DNA from: Gammaproteobacteria bacterium
GTDB taxonomy: Bacteria; Pseudomonadota; Gammaproteobacteria; UBA6429; Thiohalophilaceae
Length of the DNA: 10,207 nt
Assembly: GCA_024639445.1 (NCBI GenBank)
Contig: JAHEIJ010000064.1
Span: 1 to 10,207 of the forward strand
Direction of reading: 5' to 3'
Shown: positions 1 to 6,353 of the stretch, piece after piece
Layout of the letters: every line of letters begins with the position of its first letter
Numbering within the stretch: position 1 is the first letter of the stretch
The notes under the pieces: model-generated
The model's database searches: none
What the model saw: only the letters and a program-made list of their open reading frames with translations
Told to the model about the DNA's origin: nothing
Position numbers and translations under genes: made by a program

Positions 1-1
1 A

Positions 2-1072
2 AACCTGCATTTTGGTAGTGATTGTGAGCTCCAGCCTGAGCATGGCGTTTTGAAACTTTCGGGCTCGGTCGATAATTTCTCAGTTGCCGAGTGGCGTGGT
101 GCATTTACGGATTTGTTTCCGCTAAGCAAGGAAGGAAAGTCGACGATGCCAATTGTGCTTGCGATGGATCGCATGGGGCTGAAGAAATTTCTGGATAAGG
201 ATGAAGTCGAGCAAAAACTGGCACCGGAGAATGTTCCGTTGATCAATGGCGAAGTTAAGAGTCTGGCCTATGATGGAACCGAGTTTGGCCATTTTTCAAT
301 CACAACCTTGCGAATGCGCAAGGGGATTCGAATAGAGAAGCTTCAGCTAGAGGCTCCCTATCTGAAATTAAACGCGAATGGTCAATGGAACCAATGGTTG
401 GGACAGGATAAAACATCATTTGATGTGCAGTTCAGTAGTCCGGACACAGGAAAAATGCTCGAGTTATTGGGCTTTGCTGCGGTTATTGAAAAAGGTGAAT
501 TGCAATCCAACGCGTCGCTGACCTGGCCGGATCGTCTGGATCGCTTTGATGCAGAGACAGTGGGGGGCAAGTTTCATCTTAATATTAAAAAGGGCAATAT
601 CACCGAGGTAGAGGCAGGCGCCGGGCGTTTGTTAGGGTTGTTTAGTTTGTCTGCCTTGCCGCGTCGCCTGGCGCTTGATTTTCGCGATACTTTTAAATCC
701 GGGTTTCAATTTGATGAAATTAATGGAAATTTCGATTTTCGTGAAGGTAGTGCCTATACCAGCGATCTCAGTACTAAAAGTCCGGTCGCCCAGATCGCGG
801 TAGCAGGACGAACCGGATATATAGAACAGGATTTCGATCAGACGATTATCGTGACACCCAGGGTCAGCGGAACCTTACCCGTTGCTGGAGGATTATTATT
901 TGGTCTGGAAATAGGAGCCGCCATCATTTTACTCGATAAGCTGTTCGGCGATGAGATCAACAAGGCTTCCAGTCGCGAGTACCATGTGACGGGTAGTTGG
1001 GATGAACCGGTCATAACCCAGATCGGGGGGCAGGTGGTAGAGCAGGGTTTCCAGGATGATGAAGAGATATAA
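2..1072 (+). CDS. yhdP: YhdP, AsmA-like envelope lipid-transport protein (3' end only)
   Basis: This is the C-terminal 356 residues of a large AsmA-like protein; the frame is open to the left edge, so the true start lies outside. The TTG at 50 is only an internal leucine codon. The family (about 1270 aa in E. coli) is anchored in the inner membrane and spans the periplasm; with TamB and YdbH it is thought to carry phospholipids to the outer membrane. The visible part has the amphipathic beta-strand repeats of AsmA proteins and the typical YhdP ending: a glycine-rich hydrophobic stretch (GTLPVAGGLLFGLEIGAA, about 876-929) followed by the YHVTGSWDEP motif (about 980-1008) and a short acidic tail. 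It ends 114 bp before the next gene on the same strand. Identity rests on this C-terminal signature and on the downstream nitrilase-tldD synteny. Confidence 0.88.
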   Translation, partial: NLHFGSDCELQPEHGVLKLSGSVDNFSVAEWRGAFTDLFPLSKEGKSTMPIVLAMDRMGLKKFLDKDEVEQKLAPENVPLINGEVKSLAYDGTEFGHFSITTLRMRKGIRIEKLQLEAPYLKLNANGQWNQWLGQDKTSFDVQFSSPDTGKMLELLGFAAVIEKGELQSNASLTWPDRLDRFDAETVGGKFHLNIKKGNITEVEAGAGRLLGLFSLSALPRRLALDFRDTFKSGFQFDEINGNFDFREGSAYTSDLSTKSPVAQIAVAGRTGYIEQDFDQTIIVTPRVSGTLPVAGGLLFGLEIGAAIILLDKLFGDEINKASSREYHVTGSWDEPVITQIGGQVVEQGFQDDEEI

Positions 1073-1186
1073 ACCAATGCTAATGCGGGTGAAACTGGAA
1101 ATATCCGTGTCTTCAATAGGCGTTTTGCCGTAGCGGCTGTTTACTCAGGCTGCCCGCTTCGGTGAGTTCATGGTATCCTTATTCTT

Positions 1187-1585
1187 ATGAAGAGACTTTT
1201 GTTTGGCTTATTACTTGTACCCGTCGGCATGGTGCAGGCCCTGGAAACATCCCACCTACTTACCGCTGAACAATGGGCCGTGCCTCGTAATGTCGAAACC
1301 ATTCTTCAGATGCCGGCACTGGCCAGTGCCATGGCGGAATTGCAGGCTACCCCGGGAGGACGACTGTTAATACGCTATCCCGGCGGTGATGCCGGAACCC
1401 TGTGGATGAATGAACTCCACAGTTGGCTGGTTTCACTGGGGTTGTCATCAGCCGATATGGAAAGAGTCCCTGGTAGTGCGAATTCCCAGGTAATAGAACT
1501 GGAAGTATTGCCGCCAGTAAGTAAATCAGCGGAAGTGCCGAAGACGAATTCACCCAGGCTTGGGTATCAGGAGGTTACACCTTGA
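1187..1585 (+). CDS. Small secreted protein of unknown function
   Basis: I do not recognise this 132-residue protein. Residues 1-18 form a signal peptide: MKR, a leucine-rich core, then a VQA cleavage site before LETSH, so it should be exported to the periplasm by Sec. The mature part is about 114 residues. Its centre (about 57-107) reads as strand-helix-strand: a GRLLIRYPGG strand, an amphipathic helix with WMNELHSWLVSLGL, a VPGS turn, then a VIELEVLPP strand. That layout faintly recalls OmpA-like beta-alpha-beta domains, which is inference only. A proline- and serine-rich tail follows. There are no cysteines or obvious catalytic motifs. The ATG has no strong Shine-Dalgarno sequence. Its TGA overlaps the TTG start of the amidohydrolase, which suggests coexpression. 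As I recall, the equivalent Pseudomonas cluster lacks a gene here. Confidence 0.72.
   Translation: MKRLLFGLLLVPVGMVQALETSHLLTAEQWAVPRNVETILQMPALASAMAELQATPGGRLLIRYPGGDAGTLWMNELHSWLVSLGLSSADMERVPGSANSQVIELEVLPPVSKSAEVPKTNSPRLGYQEVTP
1570..1574 (+). promoter_or_regulatory. Shine-Dalgarno site fixing a TTG start
   Basis: A perfect GGAGG lies 7 bases before the TTG at 1582, inside the last codons of the upstream secreted-protein gene. It supports TTG 1582 over the next ATG at 1606, which would remove the conserved first strand of the amidohydrolase. Confidence 0.75.
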
Positions 1586-2412
1586 AACGGGTTACAGCTA
1601 TTCAAATGGCGTCTGGGCCAAATGTCCGCGCCAACTTCACCGAAGCGGGCCGCTTGATTAGCCGGGCTGTTGATGCCGGGGCAGAACTATTGGTTTTGCC
1701 GGAAAATTTCGCCATCATGGGTTTGCAGGAGGAAGACAAGGTCAAGGTGCGTGAAACCTATGGGCAAGGTCTAATCCAGGATTTTCTCGCCGAGCAGGCC
1801 CGGCAACATGGCGTCTGGATTGTCGGGGGTACCGTTCCCCTGACCGCGAAGGATTCCCAGCACGTTCGTGCGGCCTGTTTGTTATTTGATGATCAGGGTG
1901 AAATTAAAGCCCGCTACGACAAGGTTCATCTGTTTGATGTTAATTTGCCGGAAAGCCAGGAAATCTACGATGAGTCGACGACCACGGAGCCGGGGGATAG
2001 TGCTACGGTAGTGGATACACCCTTTGGCCGGCTGGGTCTGGCCGTCTGCTATGATTTACGTTTTCCTGAGTTGTTCCGTCGCATGTCGGACGAAGGAGCG
2101 GAATTGTTTGCTATTCCCTCGGCATTTACCGCCCTGACCGGCAAGGCACACTGGGAGATACTGGTGCGGGCCCGCGCCATCGAAAACCTCTGTTATGTGA
2201 TTGCTGCGGCGCAAGGTGGCTACCATGTTAATGGTCGTGAAACTCATGGTGACAGCATGATAGTTGACCCTTGGGGAAGTGTGCTGGATCGACTGCCCCG
2301 TGGTTCCGGTTTCGTGATCTCGGAGCTGGATATCGACAAGGTACGTAATACCCGTCGTAATTTCCCCGTGCTGAAACACCGCAAAATCCCCTGTAAATTG
2401 GCAGCTCAATGA
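1582..2412 (+). CDS. Nit-type carbon-nitrogen hydrolase (probable deaminated-glutathione amidase)
   Basis: A 276-residue cytoplasmic amidohydrolase of the nitrilase superfamily. The catalytic triad is visible: Glu41 in LVLPENFA, Lys114 in RYDKVHLFDV and Cys156 in GLAVCYDLRFPELFR. The CYDLRFPELFR string and the RYDKVHLFDV loop are typical of the Nit1/Nit2/YbeM branch. Characterised members hydrolyse the amide of deaminated glutathione, a metabolite-repair reaction; the exact substrate here is inference. The length matches the family. Translation starts at TTG 1582, set by a GGAGG and by the conserved start KRVTAIQMASGPNV. The gene overlaps the secreted-protein stop upstream and the tldD ATG downstream (ATGA), so the three are probably translated from one message. 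An omega-amidase or a general aliphatic amidase is a less likely alternative. Confidence 0.9.
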   Translation: MKRVTAIQMASGPNVRANFTEAGRLISRAVDAGAELLVLPENFAIMGLQEEDKVKVRETYGQGLIQDFLAEQARQHGVWIVGGTVPLTAKDSQHVRAACLLFDDQGEIKARYDKVHLFDVNLPESQEIYDESTTTEPGDSATVVDTPFGRLGLAVCYDLRFPELFRRMSDEGAELFAIPSAFTALTGKAHWEILVRARAIENLCYVIAAAQGGYHVNGRETHGDSMIVDPWGSVLDRLPRGSGFVISELDIDKVRNTRRNFPVLKHRKIPCKLAAQ

Positions 2413-3851
2413 GTGCTCCGTCGCTGGATATAGCGCGTGAGGCGCTACTGTCGCCATATGGTTTGGCTGAGAACGATCTGCAGACGGTACTCGACCAGCT
2501 TATGGGTCACAGTATTGATAATGCGGATTTGTATTTTCAGATAAACCGTCACGAGTCCTGGATGCTGGAAGATGGAATCGTGCGTGAAGGTCACCATGGG
2601 ATAGAACAAGGTGTCGGCGTACGGGCTGTCAGCGGTGAAAAAACCGGTTTTGCCTACTCGGATGAAATTATGCTGCCGGCCCTGACAGAAGCGGCCGATG
2701 CGGCACGGGCCATTGCCCGTTCAGGTCGCCAGGGGACGGTGCAGGCCTGGCAGCAACGCGCCGGCCAGCGTTTGTATGTGCCGGTTGATCCTCTCAGCTC
2801 CCTGGACGCGGATCAGAAAATTACCCTGTTACGTGAGCTGGATGCCGAAGCGCGTCGGCAGGATCCTCGAGTTAAACAGGTTGTTGTCAGCCTGGCAGGT
2901 AGTCACGAAGTGGTGATGGTGGCAGCCAGTGATGGCACACTGGCGGCTGATGTGCGGCCCTTGGTACGCATGAACGTCAGTGTGATTGCGGAGCAGGGCG
3001 ATCGGCGCGAGCAGGGTTCCGCGGGCGGCGGTGGCCGAATCGATTACAGTTATTTTCAACAGCAGGATCACGGCCTTGAATATGCACAAGAAGCGGTGCG
3101 ACAGGCCCTGCTGAATCTTGAGGCGGTGCCGGCCCCCGCTGGCTCCATGCCAGTGGTGCTTGGCCCCGGCTGGCCCGGCGTTCTGCTGCATGAGGCTGTT
3201 GGGCATGGGCTGGAAGGGGATTTCAATCGCAAGGGTAGCTCGGCCTTTTCCGGGCGGATCGGTGAGCAGGTCGCTTCACCTCTGTGCACGATCGTGGATG
3301 ACGGCACCTTGCCCGATCGGCGAGGCTCTCTCAACATGGACGATGAAGGCACATCGACCCAGCAGACGGTGTTGATTGAAAATGGCATCCTCAAGGGGTA
3401 TATGCAGGACAAACTCAACGCTTCCTTGATGGGGCAAGCGCCCACGGGTAATGGTCGGCGTGAATCCTATGCCCATTTACCCATGCCTCGCATGACCAAT
3501 ACCTACATGATGGCCGGTGAGCAGGATCCGGAAGAGATTATCGCGTCAGTTGATAAGGGATTGTATGCCGTTAATTTCGGGGGTGGGCAAGTGGATATTA
3601 CCTCCGGTAAGTTTGTATTTTCGACCAGTGAGGCCTATTTGATCGAAAAAGGGAAAGTGACCCGGCCGGTGAAGGGTGCGACGTTAATCGGCAATGGTCC
3701 GGAAGTCATGACCCGTGTATCCATGGTTGGTAATGACCTGGCGCTGGATCGAGGCGTCGGCGTTTGCGGCAAGGAAGGGCAAAGTGTACCGGTCGGGGTC
3801 GGCCAGCCTACCTTGAAGATTGACAGTATTACCGTGGGTGGCACGGCCTAG
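2409..3851 (+). CDS. tldD: TldD, catalytic subunit of the TldD/TldE metalloprotease
   Basis: A 480-residue protein, almost identical in length to E. coli TldD (481). TldD and TldE form a cytosolic heterodimer that degrades unfolded or modified peptides; in E. coli it matures microcin B17 and degrades the antitoxin CcdA. The zinc motif HEAVGH spans residues 261-266: His261 and His265 are ligands, Glu262 is the catalytic base, and Cys453 in GVCGKEGQ is the expected third ligand. All match the E. coli positions with an offset of one. The N-terminal half (about 1-240) is the domain shared with TldE. The start ATG overlaps the amidohydrolase stop by 4 bases and has no good Shine-Dalgarno, which suggests translational coupling. 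The partner gene pmbA lies 600 bp downstream, beyond a gene on the opposite strand. Confidence 0.97.
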   Translation: MSAPSLDIAREALLSPYGLAENDLQTVLDQLMGHSIDNADLYFQINRHESWMLEDGIVREGHHGIEQGVGVRAVSGEKTGFAYSDEIMLPALTEAADAARAIARSGRQGTVQAWQQRAGQRLYVPVDPLSSLDADQKITLLRELDAEARRQDPRVKQVVVSLAGSHEVVMVAASDGTLAADVRPLVRMNVSVIAEQGDRREQGSAGGGGRIDYSYFQQQDHGLEYAQEAVRQALLNLEAVPAPAGSMPVVLGPGWPGVLLHEAVGHGLEGDFNRKGSSAFSGRIGEQVASPLCTIVDDGTLPDRRGSLNMDDEGTSTQQTVLIENGILKGYMQDKLNASLMGQAPTGNGRRESYAHLPMPRMTNTYMMAGEQDPEEIIASVDKGLYAVNFGGGQVDITSGKFVFSTSEAYLIEKGKVTRPVKGATLIGNGPEVMTRVSMVGNDLALDRGVGVCGKEGQSVPVGVGQPTLKIDSITVGGTA

Positions 3852-4366
3852 TCCGAATCATCCTGATCGGACACGAGCTGCCGCAAATAGCGGAACAACT
3901 CACGTGCGGCTTTGGGTGGCTTTGCCTTAGCAGATTCCTTCTGGGCGCTGCGAACCAACTGTCGAATATGCTGGCGGTCCGCTGCGGGGTATTTGCGCAA
4001 CAAGGCTTCCAGCGCCTGATCACCCTCAGCCAATAAGCGATCACGCCACTGCTCCAGTTGATGGTGCTGTTGCACATCTTCTCGATAAGAGTGGGTGGCT
4101 TTTTCATAGGCCACCCGGATGGGTTCGAGCTCACATTGTCGCATCAGTTTGCCAATGTATTGCAACTGACGTTTCAGGGCGCCGCGCTGGTGCAGACGCT
4201 GCGCTTCAACGATTGCGGCCTGCAGGTCATCGGGTAAAGGTATTTGCTCCAGCGCGGATTTATTGAGTTTCACCAGTGACTCACCCAGGGCCTGAAGGGC
4301 ATGGGCGTCACGTTTACGCTGAGTTTTACTGACAAGAGTGTCATCGAAGGGATCGTCGTCATGCAT
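3848..4366 (-). CDS. darP: DarP (YjgA), ribosome-associated 50S assembly factor
   Basis: A 172-residue, highly charged, mostly helical cytoplasmic protein of the YjgA/DUF615 family. E. coli DarP binds late 50S precursors and helps 23S rRNA domain maturation. Conserved blocks seen here are SKTQRKRD (13-20), RQLQYIGKLMR (66-76), LEQWRDRLL (104-112), ADRQHIRQLVRSAQKE (129-144) and PPKAARELFRYLRQL (150-164). A GTG at 4402 would add 12 residues, but the ATG at 4366 gives MHDDDPFDD, an acidic start of the family type, and the extra residues would run through the intergenic palindrome. No Shine-Dalgarno precedes either start, and a putative -10 box sits 6 bases before the ATG, so the message may be leaderless. 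The gene is convergent with tldD (stops overlap in CTAG) and divergent from pmbA. Confidence 0.92.
   Translation of the reverse strand: MHDDDPFDDTLVSKTQRKRDAHALQALGESLVKLNKSALEQIPLPDDLQAAIVEAQRLHQRGALKRQLQYIGKLMRQCELEPIRVAYEKATHSYREDVQQHHQLEQWRDRLLAEGDQALEALLRKYPAADRQHIRQLVRSAQKESAKAKPPKAARELFRYLRQLVSDQDDSD
3851..3872. other. Hairpin at the tldD/darP convergent junction
   Basis: GTCCGA (3851-3856), TCA (3858-3860), a three-base TCC loop, TGA (3864-3866) and TCGGAC (3867-3872) form a 9-bp stem broken only by a bulged A at 3857. It begins on the last base of the tldD stop codon and lies in the final codons of darP. Neither strand has a T-run after the stem, so it is not a classical intrinsic terminator. 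It could still mark or stabilise 3' ends where the two genes meet with no spacer. Confidence 0.35.
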
Positions 4367-4372
4367 GTTGTT

Positions 4373-4402
4373 ATTATCGCATTTGTGGCTACTGGTCTGC
4401 AC
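4373..4402 (-). promoter_or_regulatory. Putative darP promoter (extended -10)
   Basis: Read on the - strand, TGC followed by GATAAT (GATAAT at 4378-4373) is a good extended -10 element. A weak -35 (TGCAGA at 4401-4396, spacer 17, or GTGCAG at spacer 18) lies in the centre of the inverted repeat. Transcription would begin about 7 bases on, at or next to the ATG at 4366. This is motif reading only. Confidence 0.4.
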
Positions 4403-4411
4403 CAGTAGAAT
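4383..4411 (+). promoter_or_regulatory. Putative pmbA promoter
   Basis: TTGTGG at 4383-4388 and TAGAAT at 4406-4411 are separated by 17 bases; the -10 matches the sigma-70 consensus at 5 of 6 positions and the -35 at 3 of 6. pmbA needs a promoter of its own because darP, upstream, runs the other way. A start near 4418 would leave a leader of about 30 bases before ATG 4450, where GAGAG (4441-4445) is a weak ribosome site. Confidence 0.4.
4389..4408. repeat. Perfect 8-bp inverted repeat, candidate operator between darP and pmbA
   Basis: CTACTGGT (4389-4396), a CTGC centre and ACCAGTAG (4401-4408) form a perfect dyad. It fills the -10/-35 spacer of the putative pmbA promoter and covers the putative -35 of the darP promoter, so one bound protein could act on both genes. 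The half-site TGGT/ACCA resembles GntR-family (FadR/LldR/PdhR) operators, but those I know have three central bases and this one has four. As RNA it would make an 8-bp hairpin with a tetraloop, with no T-run on either side. Confidence 0.5.
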
Positions 4412-4449
4412 GCCTGCATTCGAATAAACATCATTGATCCGAGAGTACT

Positions 4450-5811
4450 ATGAGCCAAAATCCTATCCCCGTTTCCACAGCAGATACACCCTTTGATATT
4501 GAACGTAGCCTGAGTGTGGTGGACGATATGCTCTCAGAAGCCCGCAAGTTAGGTGCCTCTGCGGCTGAAGCCGGTGTCAGTGTCGAAGCCGGCTTATCAG
4601 TTAATGTAAGGCTTGGTGAAGTCGATACCCTCGAACATAATCGTGACAAAGGTCTGGGAATTACCGTCTATGTCGGCAAGCGCAAGGGCTCGGCCAGTAC
4701 CAGCGATTTTAGTCCCAAGGCTATCCGTGAAACGGTAAAGGCGGCCTGTGATATTGCGCGCTACACCGAGGAAGATGAATACGCAGGTCTGGCAGCTGCG
4801 GAGCTGATGGCGACCGAAATTCCCGATCTCGATCTCTATCATCCCTGGAACCTCAACGCTGAGCAGGCGATTGTTCTGGCGCAAGCCTGTGAAGCAAGTG
4901 GACGTGAATCTGATTCCCGCATCAGCAATTCAGAAGGCGCCTCGGTCAGTAGTCACGATGGCTTAAGAATTTATGGCAACAGTCACGGTTTTCGTGGGCA
5001 TTACCTCAGTTCCCGCCACAGTCTGAGTTGTACCCTGATTGGTCAGGATGAGGCGGGCATGCAACGCGATTACTGGTATTCCGTGTCTCGAAATCCTGGA
5101 GAGCTTGAGTCAGCCGACGCCGTCGGCAACAAGGCAGCCGAACGCACGGTGGCGCGCCTGGGAGCACGGCGCTTGGAAACCCGTCAGGTCCCGGTAATCT
5201 TTCAAGCAGAAGTCGCTCGTGGTTTACTCGGCCATCTGTTGCGCGCCCTGAGTGGTGGAAGCCTCTATCGTAAGGCCTCTTTCCTGCTGGACCATCTGGA
5301 CAAACAGATATTTCCGACCAATGTGAAAATTGATGAGCGCCCGCATTTGCGCGGTGGGCTTGGAAGTGCGCCGTTTGATAATGAAGGCGTTGCGACGCAA
5401 GCACGTGAAATCGTGCAACAGGGAATTCTGCAAAGCTATGTACTGGACAGCTATGCAGCACGGCGCTTAGGTATGCAGCCGACTGGCAACGCTGGCGGGG
5501 TGCATAATTTGTTTATCAGTCACGATGAACTTGGTTTCGATGACCTGTGTCGGCAGATGGGTACTGGCTTGATTGTGACTGAGGTAATGGGTCAAGGTGT
5601 TAACACCGTTAACGGTGATTATTCCCGTGGCGCCAGTGGTTTCTGGGTCGAGAATGGTGAGATTCAATATCCGGTCGAAGAAATTACCTTGGCGAGTACA
5701 CTGCAGGAAATTTTCAAGGGGGTGCAGGCAATCGCCGATGACGTGGATACGCGTGGCAATATTTACAGTGGCTCCTGGTTGATCGATCATATGACGGTTG
5801 CAGGAGAATAA
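4450..5811 (+). CDS. pmbA: PmbA (TldE), partner subunit of the TldD/TldE protease
   Basis: A 453-residue protein (450 in E. coli) of the PmbA/TldA family and the non-metal half of the TldD/TldE heterodimer. As expected for TldE, there is no HEXXXH; the region aligned with the TldD zinc helix reads ARGLLGHLLRALSGG (about 256-270). Family signatures are LGASAAEAGVSVEAGLSVNVRLGE (35-57, partial match to the shared N-domain), PFDNEGV (308-314), QSYVLDSYAARRLG (328-341) and GQGVNTVNGDYSRGASG (381-397). ATG 4450 is used, with a weak GAGAG upstream. The gene is separated from tldD by darP on the other strand and so is probably transcribed independently of its partner, from the divergent region. Downstream it converges on a lipoprotein gene. 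Confidence 0.96.
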   Translation: MSQNPIPVSTADTPFDIERSLSVVDDMLSEARKLGASAAEAGVSVEAGLSVNVRLGEVDTLEHNRDKGLGITVYVGKRKGSASTSDFSPKAIRETVKAACDIARYTEEDEYAGLAAAELMATEIPDLDLYHPWNLNAEQAIVLAQACEASGRESDSRISNSEGASVSSHDGLRIYGNSHGFRGHYLSSRHSLSCTLIGQDEAGMQRDYWYSVSRNPGELESADAVGNKAAERTVARLGARRLETRQVPVIFQAEVARGLLGHLLRALSGGSLYRKASFLLDHLDKQIFPTNVKIDERPHLRGGLGSAPFDNEGVATQAREIVQQGILQSYVLDSYAARRLGMQPTGNAGGVHNLFISHDELGFDDLCRQMGTGLIVTEVMGQGVNTVNGDYSRGASGFWVENGEIQYPVEEITLASTLQEIFKGVQAIADDVDTRGNIYSGSWLIDHMTVAGE

Positions 5812-5820
5812 ACTGGCCGG

Positions 5821-5876
5821 GTCTTGCTGTGTTGGCTATCATGGTTGATTCTCCAACCTTTCATTCCCGGCAAGAC
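5821..5876. other. Nested inverted repeats in the pmbA/lipoprotein convergent gap
   Basis: The 80-bp gap between the two convergent genes holds an outer pair GTCTTGC (5821-5827) / GCAAGAC (5870-5876) and an inner pair GGTTG (5843-5847) / CAACC (5854-5858). Either strand could fold here, but the outer loop is large and no T-run follows, so a role as bidirectional terminator is only possible. Confidence 0.22.
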
Positions 5877-5891
5877 ACTGGCGTGGCCTTA

Positions 5892-6332
5892 TTACTTTGG
5901 TTGCAGTGATATCGAGCTCGGCGTATCCGCAGGCAACTGTATCAGTCTGGCATTGATTGAGCCATTTTCACCAAGGGTAACCACCGCGGTCGTTGGCCTG
6001 TTGGGGATCGGGTATTCGGGTAACTGGACATCAACGCCCTCTGACGTCCAGGTTTGACCGGCGTGTTGCCAGGAAACCGTGATGCTGTTGCCCTGGTACT
6101 GTTTTAGCGGGAATGTGGTTGAACAATCATTATGGGGCAGAATAAAACCGCAGGCGACCAGACCGTGTGTTTTACTCGCAGTTAATCTGGCGTTTTTGAT
6201 CGGGCCAGATGTCGCATTATGGAAAGTGAGCCCGGCAACAGTAAGTGGGTTTGTCTTCGGTAACCCAGCGCAGGCAAAAAGAAATAGGCCTGACAGGCTA
6301 TAAAAGCATATGCGATAACGAATCTTTCTCAT
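5892..6332 (-). CDS. Uncharacterised lipoprotein
   Basis: I do not recognise this 146-residue protein. It starts MRKIRYR, followed by a hydrophobic segment and a lipobox LFAC with Cys21, so it should be lipidated and membrane-anchored, facing the periplasm. Residue +2 is Ala, not Asp, which by the E. coli rule favours the outer membrane. The mature part is rich in beta-prone, Thr/Val/Asn-containing segments; a strand-like region (about 30-50, LTVAGLTFHNATSGPIKNARL) and a later one (about 98-132) suggest an immunoglobulin-like or carboxypeptidase-regulatory-like beta sandwich, which is inference. Cys61 and Cys70 could form a disulfide. The gene begins 21 bases after the mgtE stop on the same strand and probably shares its transcript. 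The Shine-Dalgarno is poor (an A-rich stretch before the ATG). Confidence 0.78.
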   Translation of the reverse strand: MRKIRYRICFYSLSGLFLFACAGLPKTNPLTVAGLTFHNATSGPIKNARLTASKTHGLVACGFILPHNDCSTTFPLKQYQGNSITVSWQHAGQTWTSEGVDVQLPEYPIPNRPTTAVVTLGENGSINARLIQLPADTPSSISLQPK

Positions 6333-6353
6333 GACTTTTTAGAGTAATGGGCT

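Noticed and set aside
1073..1186. Possible terminator after yhdP
   Set aside because: Only a 4-bp GCCG/CGGC stem near 1127-1137 is present with no T-run; nothing else stands out in this gap.
2829..3445. Two overlapping 125-codon open frames antisense to tldD
   Set aside because: They oppose a fully conserved tldD, are rich in Cys/Pro/Ser/Arg typical of GC-rich shadow frames, and have no start signals.
4367..4402. GTG 4402 as start of darP (184 aa)
   Set aside because: The extra residues run through the intergenic palindrome and the -10 box, and the family-like acidic start begins at ATG 4366.
4389..4408. Calling the dyad a FadR, LldR or PdhR site
   Set aside because: The half-sites are similar, but the centre has four bases where those consensus sites have three, and no regulator gene is in the window to support a name.
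5824..6057. 77-codon open frame opposite the lipoprotein gene
   Set aside because: It is antisense to a gene with a clear lipobox, has no ribosome site, and lacks a recognisable protein pattern.
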